The notes: generated by a model from the sequence alone, not told the origin. DNA of 64,000 bases from Occultella aeris (GCF_902703175.1 NZ_CACRYJ010000006.1:186001-250000); one strand, 5' to 3'. Counted from the first letter of the stretch, positions 32,765-41,199 are shown. A program made the numbers and translations.

Positions 32765-33991
32765 ATGACCGTTGCCACACCGTCCCTCGCCATCAACGGC
32801 GGCCCGGCCGAACTGGAGGGGCTGCCCGCCCTTCCGAGCTGGCCCCGGTTCGGCCCCGAGGAGGAGCGCGGACTGCTCGAGGTGCTCCACTCGGGCGCCT
32901 GGGGCAGTACCCACGGCGACGTGGTCGCGACGTTCGAGAGGGAGTTCGCCCGGAGCCAGCAGGCCGAGCACGCGATTGCGCTCGGCAACGGCACCCTCGC
33001 GCTGGTCGCGGCCCTGCGGGCGGCGGGGGTCGGCGTCGGGGACGAGGTGATCGTGCCGCCCTACACGTTCATCGCCACCGCCGCGGCGGCGCTGTTCGTC
33101 GGAGCCGTCCCGGTGTTCGCCGACGTGGACGCGGACAGCCATCTGCTTGACCCGGCCGCAGTCGAGTCCGTCGTGACCGAGCGCACGAAGGCCGTCATCC
33201 CGGTGCACCTCGCCGGCAACGTGGCGGATATGACGGCCTTCGCCGAGCTCGGACGGCGCCTCGGCCTGACCATCATCGAGGACGCCGCGCAGGCCGCCGG
33301 CGCGCAGTGGGAGGGTCGCGGAGTCGGCACGATCGGCGACCTCGGCACGTTCAGCTTCCAGTCCTCCAAGAACCTGAGCGCGGGTGAGGGAGGCATCGTC
33401 ACGACCAACGACAAGGACCTCGCCGGCGCCGTGTACTCCCTGGTGAACGTGGGCCGGGTGCCCGGTGGCGGCTGGTACCAGCACGACGCCGTGGGGTACA
33501 ACCTGCGGCTCACCGAGTTCCAGGGTGCGATCCTGCGGGCGCAGCTGGCCAGGCTGCCGGAGCAGCAGCAGCTACGCGAGCGCAACGCCCTGGCACTCGC
33601 CGAGCAGCTCGCCGGCGTGGAAGGAGTGGTCGTTGCGCCGACCGACGAACGGGTCACGGCGCACGGTCGGCACCTGTTCCTGTTCCGGGTCCCCGGCCTC
33701 GGCGCGCAGGGGCTGCGCGACGCGGCGGCGGCGGCGCTCGCGGCCGAGGGCATTCCAGCCGCCACCGGGTACGTCCCGCTGCATCGCAACGGCGCCCTGC
33801 TGCGCGAGTCCCTTGCCCTGGCGTCGAAGCTTGGCCAGCCGGTGCCCGAGGCGGACTGCCCGAATGCGGACCTCGTCAGCAGTGACACGCTCTGGCTGAC
33901 GCAGTCGGTGCTGCTCGGGTCCGAGGAGCAGATCAGCGCCGTCGGGCGCGCGATCGCCAAGGTGGTCGGCCGCGCGGACGACCTGCGGTAG
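32765..33991 (+). CDS. DegT/DnrJ/EryC1/StrS-family PLP aminotransferase
   Basis: 408 residues, only moderately like its divergent partner. PLP lysine K202 in FSFQSSKNLSAGEGG, aspartate in IEDAAQAAGAQW, ALGNGTLALVAAL loop and PPYTFIATAAA, all standard for the family. ATG 32765 is chosen because GGAG is 6 nt upstream; TTG 32753 and GTG 32762 are in frame. Two different DegT enzymes suggest two amino-transfer steps, or amination of one carbon and deamination of another, on a sugar or cyclitol. No dehydrogenase that would make the keto substrate is in this block. Confidence 0.88.
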   Translation: MTVATPSLAINGGPAELEGLPALPSWPRFGPEEERGLLEVLHSGAWGSTHGDVVATFEREFARSQQAEHAIALGNGTLALVAALRAAGVGVGDEVIVPPYTFIATAAAALFVGAVPVFADVDADSHLLDPAAVESVVTERTKAVIPVHLAGNVADMTAFAELGRRLGLTIIEDAAQAAGAQWEGRGVGTIGDLGTFSFQSSKNLSAGEGGIVTTNDKDLAGAVYSLVNVGRVPGGGWYQHDAVGYNLRLTEFQGAILRAQLARLPEQQQLRERNALALAEQLAGVEGVVVAPTDERVTAHGRHLFLFRVPGLGAQGLRDAAAAALAAEGIPAATGYVPLHRNGALLRESLALASKLGQPVPEADCPNADLVSSDTLWLTQSVLLGSEEQISAVGRAIAKVVGRADDLR

Positions 33992-34047
33992 CCGACAGCC
34001 CGCCCGAGCGTCGCCGTCGGGTCCGCGTGCCGTTCCGGCCCGGTGGA

Positions 34048-34758
34048 TCAGCCGACGGAGAGGTCGTCCAGGGCCAGGTCGGTGCCGGTGATCGAGACCT
34101 GCACACCGCCGTCGAGCACGGCGACCTCGGTGATCTCGACGCCCTCGGGCAGCTGGTCGATGGGCACGTCCAGGCCGCCCAGGTCGCCGATCAGGTTCCC
34201 CGGGACGTCCTCGGCGGACACGGTCGCGCCCGCGATGCTGAAACTCGTGGGGGTGACGCTGATCGAGTTCCCGTTCGCGACCGGCTCCAGGCCGACAGTG
34301 ATCGGGAGCCCGAGCAGGTTCGCCGTGGCGACGAGCTCGCCGTCGACCACGTCGATCCCGACGCCCTCGGGCACGTCCTCGGATGAGGCCAGCGCCGCCT
34401 GCAACGTCTCGACGGGCAGGGTCATCCGCAGGTCCACGTCGTCCACGGTGCGCGGCTCGCCCGTGCTCACGCCGAGCAGTCGCACGTCCACGTCCTGGAA
34501 CGTCAGGTCCTGATAGGTGGCCGAGGCGGCGGTGAACCGCACGTCCTCGAGCCGGCCGGTGAGGACCTGCGGCAGGAACAGGAAGCCGCCGATCTCCACC
34601 TCGATGTCACCGGAGAGCTCCGGCACCGAGGTGGTGATCTCCTCCTCGAGCTGCGCCTCGGTCTGCGCCACCAGGTACCGGTCGACGCCGAACGCGGCGC
34701 CGAGCAGTACGACCAGCAGCACCAGGGTGCCGAGCAGGATCTTCCATCCGCGGGACAT
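34048..34758 (-). CDS. DUF2993 family lipid-binding-like protein
   Basis: 236 residues. N-terminal transmembrane anchor (WKILLGTLVLLVVLLGAAFGV), then an extracytoplasmic beta-rich domain with the DUF2993 pattern (YLVAQTEAQLEEEI at the start; VEIGGFLFLPQVLTGRLEDVRF; VDLRMTLPVETL). DUF2993/LmeA relatives in mycobacteria bind phosphatidylinositol lipids. The ATG at 34758 is preferred over GTG 34767 because TACCGT ends 7 nt upstream, giving a leaderless transcript. Confidence 0.82.
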   Translation of the reverse strand: MSRGWKILLGTLVLLVVLLGAAFGVDRYLVAQTEAQLEEEITTSVPELSGDIEVEIGGFLFLPQVLTGRLEDVRFTAASATYQDLTFQDVDVRLLGVSTGEPRTVDDVDLRMTLPVETLQAALASSEDVPEGVGIDVVDGELVATANLLGLPITVGLEPVANGNSISVTPTSFSIAGATVSAEDVPGNLIGDLGGLDVPIDQLPEGVEITEVAVLDGGVQVSITGTDLALDDLSVG

Positions 34759-34765
34759 GGTGCCC

Positions 34766-34771
34766 ACGGTA
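34766..34771 (-). promoter_or_regulatory. Leaderless -10 element (TACCGT, minus strand)
   Basis: TACCGT on the minus strand ends 7 nt before ATG 34758 of the DUF2993 gene. It lies between this gene and the end of the dienelactone hydrolase gene, so the two are probably transcribed separately. Confidence 0.55.
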
Positions 34772-34776
34772 GGCGA

Positions 34777-35484
34777 TCAACCTTGGGCGGCGCCGAGGTG
34801 TTCGTCCAGGAACGCGAGGGTGTGCGGCCACGCGGCGGCGGAGGCCCCGGGGTGGTGGAAGGCCGGGTTCGGGTTGTCGAACGCGTGCCCGGCGCCCTCG
34901 TGCAGCTCGAACTCGGCGCGGTCGTTGTCGGCGGTGACCGCGGCACGGATCTTCTCGACCACGTCGAGCGGGAGGTAGGCGTCCGCGGTCCCGAAGTGGT
35001 GCAGGCTCGGGGTGCCGACCGCCTGCGCCAGGTCGAGCAGGTTCGGCAGCGCGGAGCCGTAGTAGGAGACGAGCGCGTCGACGGGCTCGAGCGCGGCCAC
35101 GTTGAACGCGAGCCCGCCGCCGTAGCAGAACCCGATCACGCCGACGCCGCCGCTCACCTCGGGGGCGGCGCGCAACGCCGTCAGGCTCGCGCGGGCGTCG
35201 GCGAGGGCGTCCGCCCACGGCAACTGCTGGGCGAGCGCCATGCCCTTGCCGAGCAGGTCCGGGTCCGCCTCGTCCAGCTCTCCCGCGTCCAGGCGCCAGT
35301 ACAGCTGGGGCGCGTAGACGACGTAGCCGGCCCGCGCCAGGTCCGCTGCGCGGCTGCGGATGTAGTCGCTGACGCCGAAGATCTCCTGCAGCAGGAGCAG
35401 GCCGGGGCCGGTGCCCGACGGCGGCAGCCACCTGTGCACCGGAAGGTCGCCCGAGTCCGTGGTCACCGTGAGGACGTCGCTCAT
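34777..35484 (-). CDS. Dienelactone hydrolase family protein
   Basis: 235 residues, standard DLH length. Nucleophile Cys120 in GFCYGGG, Glu36-type residue in LLLQEIFGVSDYIR, Asp in FGTADAYLP and His in EGAGHAFDNP form the family's Cys-Asp-His set. Cytosolic alpha/beta hydrolase acting on lactones or esters; no aromatic-degradation genes are nearby, so the substrate is open. Start ATG 35484 has a leaderless -10 (TACCGT) 7 nt upstream. Confidence 0.88.
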   Translation of the reverse strand: MSDVLTVTTDSGDLPVHRWLPPSGTGPGLLLLQEIFGVSDYIRSRAADLARAGYVVYAPQLYWRLDAGELDEADPDLLGKGMALAQQLPWADALADARASLTALRAAPEVSGGVGVIGFCYGGGLAFNVAALEPVDALVSYYGSALPNLLDLAQAVGTPSLHHFGTADAYLPLDVVEKIRAAVTADNDRAEFELHEGAGHAFDNPNPAFHHPGASAAAWPHTLAFLDEHLGAAQG

Positions 35485-35491
35485 GGGCCTC

Positions 35492-35497
35492 ACGGTA
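35492..35497 (-). promoter_or_regulatory. Leaderless -10 element (TACCGT, minus strand)
   Basis: TACCGT on the minus strand, 7 nt before ATG 35484, with no ribosome-binding sequence in between. Confidence 0.55.
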
Positions 35498-35580
35498 GCG
35501 GCACGGCTCCCTCGCTCGGGGGACCACGACCCCTCGCCCGGGTGGCGTGCCGGACCGGGCCACCCGCAAGGCTTGCCGAC

Positions 35581-36198
35581 ATGAGAACTCAACGCCTCAC
35601 CGTTTTCGCCGGCTGGGCCATGGTCGCGATCGCAGTGCTCCACACCATCGCCATCGCCGTGCATCCGTACTGGGCCGAGTGGTTCGCCGGCGGTCTCCGC
35701 GGGTCTGACCCCGACCCCCTCTCGCTGGCCACGTTCTGGGCGCTACCGGGTGGCTTCGTGCCGGTGTTGGCTCTGCTCGGCCTGCTCACCGTCCGGCTGG
35801 GACGGCGCGGCGAGCGACTGCCCGGCTACGTCGGCTGGGTCCTGCTGGTCTGGGTCGTGACCGCCGTCGCCCTGATCGGTCCGAGCGGCTTCATCCTCGG
35901 GATCGTCCCGGCAGCCGCGCTCATCGTCTCCTCCGTGCTCGGTCGCCGCGACCGCGTGCCGGTACGCCGTGACCGGGTGCCGGGCGCTGGCGATAATCCG
36001 TTGTCGGCACCGGCCGGCGGAACCTACCGTGGCGGCCATGAGCAACTACTTCATGATGGTGCGTCGTGCCCGGGAACGGGCAACGACGATGGGGCTGGCA
36101 CCGACTTCGCAGGACCTGGGCTGAGCGGATCCTCGACGGCATCGCCGTCCGCGACACCGACCTCGTCCTCGACCTCGGGTCGGGCACAGGTGCGCTGA
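35581..36198 (+). CDS. DUF6463-like membrane protein with unusual C-terminal extension
   Basis: Residues 1-125 form a four-helix membrane protein (FAGWAMVAIAVLHTIAIAVH; HPYWAEWFAGGLRG; GGFVPVLALLGLLTVRLGRR; WVLLVWVVTAVALIGPSGF; IVPAAALIVSSVLG), the DUF6463 pattern, which usually ends near here. This frame stays open for about 80 more low-complexity residues and runs 133 bp into the methyltransferase gene. Either the stop codon was lost, or a frameshift exists near 35960-36000, or the long overlap is real. There is no obvious ribosome site before the ATG. Confidence 0.6.
   Translation: MRTQRLTVFAGWAMVAIAVLHTIAIAVHPYWAEWFAGGLRGSDPDPLSLATFWALPGGFVPVLALLGLLTVRLGRRGERLPGYVGWVLLVWVVTAVALIGPSGFILGIVPAAALIVSSVLGRRDRVPVRRDRVPGAGDNPLSAPAGGTYRGGHEQLLHDGASCPGTGNDDGAGTDFAGPGLSGSSTASPSATPTSSSTSGRAQVR
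36025..36030 (+). promoter_or_regulatory. Leaderless -10 element (TACCGT)
   Basis: TACCGT ends 7 nt before an ATG at 36038 that opens a 28-codon reading frame, placing transcription start at or near 36038 and only about 28 nt before the methyltransferase GTG. Confidence 0.5.
36038..36124 (+). CDS. Possible 28-codon upstream ORF overlapping the Erm-like gene
   Basis: Starts ATG AGC AAC at 36038 and encodes MSNYFMMVRRARERATTMGL plus APTSQDLG, ending TGA 36122-36124. It overlaps the first 20 codons of the methyltransferase in another frame. A leaderless -10 points exactly at its ATG. Leader peptides control many erm genes by drug-induced ribosome stalling, so this may be regulatory; it may equally be a chance frame. 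No stalling motif is recognisable. Confidence 0.3.
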   Translation: MSNYFMMVRRARERATTMGLAPTSQDLG

Positions 36199-36620
36199 CC
36201 CTGCCGATGGCGGCCCGCGGGGCCCGGGTGATCGCCGTGGAACTGCATGCCGGCCGCGCGAGCCGGCTCCGGGACGCCGTCGCCGGTCATGACCGGGTGA
36301 CCGTGGTGCAGGGTGACATGCTCGAGGTGCCGTTGCCGCACCGTCCGTTCCGCGTGGTGGCCAACCCGCCGTACGCGGCCGCCGCGGCACTGGTGCGGCG
36401 GCTGACCGGGCGCGACTCGGCGCTTCGGCGGGCGGACCTGGTGGTGCCCCGGTGGATGGCGAACCGGTACGCGTCCGCGCCGCCGAGCGGGTTCACCGCC
36501 GAGGTCGGCACCCACGTGCCGGCCCGGGCGTTCGACCCGCCGCCGCGGGACGACAGCGCGGTCCTGGTGCTGCGTCGGAGCCGGGCGCCGCAGCGCCACC
36601 GCCGATCCCGGCGACGATGA
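36066..36620 (+). CDS. Short Erm(37)-like 23S rRNA adenine N6-methyltransferase
   Basis: 184 residues from GTG 36066. SAM-binding motif DLGSGTGAL (about 36-44), acidic motif VIAVELHAG, catalytic NPPY (100-103, VVANPPYAAA) and the family end FDPPPRDDSAVLVLRR. The N-terminal RRWGWHRLRRTWAERI resembles, from memory, the short mycobacterial Erm(37), which also lacks the usual C-terminal domain. Members methylate A2058-region adenines of 23S rRNA and give macrolide-lincosamide-streptogramin resistance; activity here is inferred. GTG is the only good start in frame because TGA precedes at 36054. Confidence 0.8.
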   Translation: MPGNGQRRWGWHRLRRTWAERILDGIAVRDTDLVLDLGSGTGALTLPMAARGARVIAVELHAGRASRLRDAVAGHDRVTVVQGDMLEVPLPHRPFRVVANPPYAAAAALVRRLTGRDSALRRADLVVPRWMANRYASAPPSGFTAEVGTHVPARAFDPPPRDDSAVLVLRRSRAPQRHRRSRRR

Positions 36621-36684
36621 CCCCGGTGGCCCTGGTGGTACGCAGAATCCGCGGCGACGCTCATCGCGTCGCCGCGGGTGCGTG

Positions 36685-38331
36685 TCAGGACTCCTGGGCC
36701 GCGTAGGCCTCCTCGTACTCCGCACGGATGTCGTCGCCGCCACCGGAGCGCCATTGGGCGACCGTGTCGTCCCAGGAGTCCACGGGCTCGCGGCCGAGCA
36801 GGATGCCGTTGCGGGCGTCGGTCAGCATGGTCGACAGCTGCCCGCCGAGCCGGCCCTGGGTCTCCGAGTACAGGCCCCAGGCCGCGGTCAGCGAGCTGGC
36901 CGGCACCGCGACGGCCTGGTGGTCGTAGACGGCCTGGGCGACGTCGGGCATGCCGGGGAAGTACGTCTCCTTCGGGGCGTCGACGAGGTACTCCACCGGG
37001 AACGCACCGTTCGCGGTGTAGGCCAGACCGTCCTGGTTCAGCACCGGCTCGGTCCCGTCGAACTCGAACGTGACGCCTTCGATGCCGTAGCTGCGGAACA
37101 GGTGCTCCTCGGTGCCGAAGGGTGCGGCCAGCCAGTCCAGAACCTTCAGCAGCATCCTGATCCGGTCCGGATCGGCCTGCGCCAGCGACGTGAACGAGTT
37201 GTTCGGCATGCCCTGCCACATCGGGGCCGGCTCACCATCGGGACCGGGGGCGACCTGGAGGCCGAGCCGGTAGGCGTCACCGATGGTGTTCCGGGCGAAG
37301 AATCCGGCCACGGCCGTGTACGTGTCCTCGATCACGGCGGCCGATCCCTGGCTGAACCAGGCCTTGGCGTCGGCGTTCGCACCGCCCACGCCGTCCGGAT
37401 GGATCAGGTCCTCCTCGACCAGCTTCCGGCCGAACTCCAGGGCGTCCTTCTGTTCGGGCACCTCGAGCGCGTGGGTGAACGATCCGGAGCCGTCGGCCAT
37501 CCACTCGTTCTGGATGCCTACCATCGCCTGGAGGACCACGAAGGGCACCTCGGTGAGGGCCCACACGTTGGCCTGCGTGTCGGTCATGTCCCGGCACAGT
37601 TGCAGGAACTCGTCGAGGCTGCCGAACGAGGGATCCACGCCTCGGGCCTCGAACAGGTCGTCCCGGGTGAAGATGATCTGGGACCCGGTGATGCCTCGCT
37701 GCACGGGGAGCCCGTAGAGCCTGCCGTTGAACACGGTGCCCCGCCAGGAGTCGGTGGGCAGGTTCGCCAGGAACGGGTAGTCGGCGATCGCGTCCCCGGC
37801 CAGGAACTCGGTGAGGTCCTGGCACTTGGCCTCGAGGAACTGCGGCAGCTGGGACAGCGCGCCGTCGACGTTGAAGATGTCGCCTAGGTTGTCGCCCGCG
37901 ACCGCCGTCGCGAACCGCTGGGGGTAGTCGGCTCCGGGAGTGATGGACAGCTGCAGCTCGGAGCCGACCCGCTCGTTCAGCTCCGCCCAGTAGGGGTTGC
38001 GGTCGGCCGTGGGTGGGATCGGGGCGAACGTGCCCATCGACGCCGAGATCGGGCTGCCGTCGCCCGGCTTCTCGGTGGTGGCCGGCTGCGGGTCGGCCGG
38101 GTAGGCGAAGAACACGTTCGGGATGCCGCCCTCGCCCGTGATGTCGGGCTGGACGCCCTGGTACGGGATGTAGCTCGGCAGCACCGAGGCTGCGGCGGAG
38201 GCGGCTGCCGAAGGGTCGTCACCGCCGTCCGATGAACCGGAGCAACTTGCCAGGACCGGGGCGGCCGCGAGCGCGGCCAGTCCTCCGAGGCCGCCACGCA
38301 GGACGGTGCGACGCGAGATGGAACTGCTCAT
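36685..38331 (-). CDS. ABC sugar/oligosaccharide-binding lipoprotein (YtcQ/LplA type)
   Basis: 548 residues, the length of the large family-1 binding proteins that serve YteP/YtcP importers. Tat-type lipoprotein signal: SRRTVLRGGLGGLAAL, lipobox LASC with Cys30. Visible body motifs: NPYWAELNERVGSELQLSITPGADYPQRFATAVA-type start (residues near 105-140) and WDDTVAQWRSGGGDD near the end. ATG 38331 follows AAGGA. It is the last gene of the six-gene operon, after both permeases. Likely ligand: a pectin- or uronic-acid-derived oligosaccharide, inferred only from the operon's enzymes. Confidence 0.9.
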   Translation of the reverse strand: MSSSISRRTVLRGGLGGLAALAAAPVLASCSGSSDGGDDPSAAASAAASVLPSYIPYQGVQPDITGEGGIPNVFFAYPADPQPATTEKPGDGSPISASMGTFAPIPPTADRNPYWAELNERVGSELQLSITPGADYPQRFATAVAGDNLGDIFNVDGALSQLPQFLEAKCQDLTEFLAGDAIADYPFLANLPTDSWRGTVFNGRLYGLPVQRGITGSQIIFTRDDLFEARGVDPSFGSLDEFLQLCRDMTDTQANVWALTEVPFVVLQAMVGIQNEWMADGSGSFTHALEVPEQKDALEFGRKLVEEDLIHPDGVGGANADAKAWFSQGSAAVIEDTYTAVAGFFARNTIGDAYRLGLQVAPGPDGEPAPMWQGMPNNSFTSLAQADPDRIRMLLKVLDWLAAPFGTEEHLFRSYGIEGVTFEFDGTEPVLNQDGLAYTANGAFPVEYLVDAPKETYFPGMPDVAQAVYDHQAVAVPASSLTAAWGLYSETQGRLGGQLSTMLTDARNGILLGREPVDSWDDTVAQWRSGGGDDIRAEYEEAYAAQES

Positions 38332-38380
38332 GATGCATTCCTTTCGTTTCCGGGGGGCGGGCCGTCTCGGCACCGAACAG

Positions 38381-39268
38381 TCAGCCTTTGACTGCTCCGG
38401 TGAGGACGCCCTTGGCGAAGTGCTTCTGGAGGAACGGGTAGACGATCAGGATCGGGACGATCGTGACGACGAGGATGGCCATCTGGACCGAGGCCTGGGG
38501 CGGCACCACGTCGACCGTGGCGCCGAGGTCGGAGGCCCCGAGCTCGGCGTTGTTCACGACGTAGGTCCGCAGTACGAGCTGCAGCGGCCACTTGCTTGAG
38601 TCGTTCATGTACAGGAGCGCGTTGAAGAACGAGTTCCAGTACCCGACGGCGTAGAACAGCCCGATCACGGCGAGGACCGCCTTGGACAGCGGGAGCATGA
38701 TCCGGGTGAAGATCGTCAGGTGGCCGGCGCCGTCGATCCGTGCGGAGTCGGTCAGTTCCGCCGGGACGCCCATGAAGAACGCCCGCAGCACGATCACGTT
38801 GAACCCGCTCAGGGCCGTCGGCAGGATCAGCGCCCAGTAGCTGTCCAGGAGCCCGAACTCCTTGACCACCAGGTAGTTCGGGATCATCCCGGGGGAGAAC
38901 AGCAGCGTCAGCAGGACGAGCATCAGCATCGGCTTCTGCCCGAACGAGCCGTGCCGGGAGAGCGCATAGGCGAGCATCGTCGAGGCGACCAGGCTCACCG
39001 TGGTGCCGACCAGGGTGATCCCGACGCTGACGAGCATCGCCTGCGTGACCACGCCGCCGGCGAAGATCGACCGGTAGGCGTCCAGGGTCACGCTCGAGGG
39101 CAGCAGCACGAAGCCGCCCGCCGCGTTGACCTGCTCCCGGCTCGCCAGACTCGTGGACAGGATGCCCACGAACGGGATGATGACGAGTGCGCAGATCACC
39201 GTCAGCGCGATGCCCTTCAGGACGCGTGCCGGCATCGGCGGCGCATCCAGGCGACGTGAGGCGCTCAT
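38381..39268 (-). CDS. ABC carbohydrate permease (YtcP/LplC, MalG-like)
   Basis: 295 residues, six helices. First helix GIALTVICALVIIPFVGIL, LASREQVNAAGGFVLLP loop typical of YtcP, EAA loop ELTDSARIDGAGHLTIFTRIMLPL and the C-terminal LQKHFAKGVLTGAVKG, a near-universal ending for this family. The ATG overlaps the stop of the other permease (39265-39268). Confidence 0.92.
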   Translation of the reverse strand: MSASRRLDAPPMPARVLKGIALTVICALVIIPFVGILSTSLASREQVNAAGGFVLLPSSVTLDAYRSIFAGGVVTQAMLVSVGITLVGTTVSLVASTMLAYALSRHGSFGQKPMLMLVLLTLLFSPGMIPNYLVVKEFGLLDSYWALILPTALSGFNVIVLRAFFMGVPAELTDSARIDGAGHLTIFTRIMLPLSKAVLAVIGLFYAVGYWNSFFNALLYMNDSSKWPLQLVLRTYVVNNAELGASDLGATVDVVPPQASVQMAILVVTIVPILIVYPFLQKHFAKGVLTGAVKG

Positions 39269-40266
39269 GACTTGTACACCCCTGCTTCACCGAAGATGTG
39301 GGCAACCTTGTTGGCGCCGAGCACGAGGAGCACACCCACCAGTCCCTTGACCAGACCGACCGCGGCCGACACGCCCCACTGGCCACCGACGATCCCGTTG
39401 TTGTAGACGTAGGTGTCCAGGACCTCGCTCGCGGCGAGGCCGACGGCCTGCTGCTGCAGGATGATCTGCTCGAAGCCGACGGTCAGCGAGTCACCGAGGC
39501 GCAGGATCAGCAGCAGGATGATGAGCCCGCGGATGCCGGGCAGCGTCACGTGCCAGAGCTGTCGGGTCCGGGACGCGCCGTCGACGCTCGCCGCTTCGTA
39601 GAGCGAGGAGTCGATCTGCGAGAGGGCGGCCAGGAACAGGATCGTCGCCCAGCCGGTGTCCTTCCAGATGACCTGGGTGGTCAGCAGTCCCACGAACAGG
39701 TCGGAGTTGCCCATCAGCGAGATGGGGTCAAGACCGTGCGCGCGCAGGGTGTTGTTCAGCAGCCCGCTGCCGCCGACCATCTGCTGGAACACCGCGACGA
39801 CGATCACCCAGGACAGGAAGTGCGGCATGTAGAGGATCGACTGAACCACCCGCTTCACGCGCTCGGACAGGAGGCTGTTCAGGAGCAGCGCGAGCGCGAT
39901 CGGAGCGGGAAAGACGAACAGCACCTGCACGAGGGTCAGGACCAAGGTGTTCCGCAGTGCACGCAGGAACGCCGGGTCGCCGTTGAAGATGATCTCGAAG
40001 TTCTCCCACCCCACCCAGGGACTCGACCCGAACGGCAGGAACGGGACGTAGTCCTGGAACGCGATGACGTTCCCGACCAGCGGCAGGTAGTGGAAGCCGA
40101 GGACGAGGGCCAGGCCGGGCAGCGCCATCATGATCAGGGCACGGTCGCGCAGGAACCGCTGATGCCAGCGGATCCGCCGTCGTGGTGCCGGGCTCCGGGT
40201 CGGCTCGGTTCCGGCTGGGCCGCTGCGATCGCGTGCCAGCACGGGGCTTGTCGCGGTGTGACTCAC
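39265..40266 (-). CDS. ABC carbohydrate permease (YteP/LplB, MalF-like)
   Basis: 333 residues. N-terminal basic region (RRRIRWHQRFLRDRALIMMALPGL), six helices, family motifs VIAFQDYVPFLPF, GWENFEIIF, MPHFLSWVIV, EAA loop LYEAASVDGASRTRQLWHVTLPG. The GTG at 40266 follows a strong AAAGGAGGAG site. Together with the next gene it forms the channel; no ATPase is encoded in the operon, so a shared MsmX-type ATPase from elsewhere is expected. Confidence 0.92.
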   Translation of the reverse strand: MSHTATSPVLARDRSGPAGTEPTRSPAPRRRIRWHQRFLRDRALIMMALPGLALVLGFHYLPLVGNVIAFQDYVPFLPFGSSPWVGWENFEIIFNGDPAFLRALRNTLVLTLVQVLFVFPAPIALALLLNSLLSERVKRVVQSILYMPHFLSWVIVVAVFQQMVGGSGLLNNTLRAHGLDPISLMGNSDLFVGLLTTQVIWKDTGWATILFLAALSQIDSSLYEAASVDGASRTRQLWHVTLPGIRGLIILLLILRLGDSLTVGFEQIILQQQAVGLAASEVLDTYVYNNGIVGGQWGVSAAVGLVKGLVGVLLVLGANKVAHIFGEAGVYKS

Positions 40267-40314
40267 GCTCTCCTCCTTTGGATGCGGTCGACGAGTGGTG
40301 GGGGGCGCCGCCGG

Positions 40315-41199
40315 TCAGGCCGGCGCGGCAGCGCTCTCGTAGAGCCGGCGGGCCAGCGCGAGGTCACGGGCCACGACCTCGGTGAGCGGGCCGTCGGGTT
40401 CGGTGTACTGGGCGCTCAGGCAGACCGGTCCGGCGTAGTTGCGGGCACGCAGCTGGGTCATCACGGTCGACCAGTCGGACAGCCCGTCTGCCCCCTCCAC
40501 GAACCACGAGCGCCACTGCGTCCGGGTTCGGCCGGCGGACTCATGACCCGGCTCCGGCGGGAGCTGCCGGTAGACCGCGTTCTTCAGGTTCACGATGTCC
40601 AGCCGTGGCGCCGCGATCTCCAGGGTGAGCGTCGGATCGTCGCCGGCGAGCGCGTCGTGCGCGGCGTCCCAGATCAGGGTGAAGTCCGCGTGCGGAAGCC
40701 CGTCGAGCAGGTCCAGGACCTGGGCGGTGGACGCCACGTACCGGCCATGGTGGGGCTGGACGCCCACCTTCACGCCGTACTGTCGGGCCCACCGGGCCGA
40801 CTGCTGCAACTGGGCCCGGAACCGGGCGACCGACGCGATGTAGCCGTCCGCCTCGATCGGCGCCATCACCCGGATGGTCGGCACCCCGGAGGCCTGGCAG
40901 GCAGCGAACGTCGGTTCCGTCAGGTCGGCGGCAACGCTGATCGGGACCACGCCGGAGTCGTTGAGTTGAGCCACGAACTCGGGTAGGCGTGCCTCGACCC
41001 GCTGTGGCGTCACGAAGCTGTTCGGTCGCACCGGGATCTCGACCCCGGCGAATCCGATGTCCGAGACGAGGCTGCCCAGCTGTGCTCCGGAGAGGTCGGC
41101 CCAAGGCTTGGCGAAGACCGACCAGGTGACCCGGTCCCGGGACAGCACGCCCGCCTGGTGCTCCGCCGGGGCCACGGCTCCGTGTCCATGCTGTGTCAT
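40315..41199 (-). CDS. Xylose-isomerase-like TIM-barrel sugar isomerase/epimerase
   Basis: 294 residues, AP_endonuc_2/xylose-isomerase-like fold. SVFAKPWADLSGAQLGSLVSDIGFAGVEIPV begins the barrel (residues about 27-57); metal-ligand candidates are the Glu of VEIPV, His of VQPHHGRY, Asp/His of IWDAAHDAL and Glu of SAQYTEPDG. These enzymes isomerise or epimerise keto-sugars or dehydrate inosose. ATG 41199. Five bp separate it from the enolase-superfamily gene stop, so the operon is tight. Confidence 0.82.
   Translation of the reverse strand: MTQHGHGAVAPAEHQAGVLSRDRVTWSVFAKPWADLSGAQLGSLVSDIGFAGVEIPVRPNSFVTPQRVEARLPEFVAQLNDSGVVPISVAADLTEPTFAACQASGVPTIRVMAPIEADGYIASVARFRAQLQQSARWARQYGVKVGVQPHHGRYVASTAQVLDLLDGLPHADFTLIWDAAHDALAGDDPTLTLEIAAPRLDIVNLKNAVYRQLPPEPGHESAGRTRTQWRSWFVEGADGLSDWSTVMTQLRARNYAGPVCLSAQYTEPDGPLTEVVARDLALARRLYESAAAPA

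Noticed and set aside
36038-36124. Frameshifted N-terminus of the methyltransferase
   Set aside because: The frame from GTG 36066 already carries the WGWHRL N-terminal pattern of short Erm(37) proteins, so no frameshift is needed.
39298-40986. 562-codon open frame on the plus strand
   Set aside because: Complement of the permease and isomerase genes; rich in Gln/Asp/Arg without motifs.
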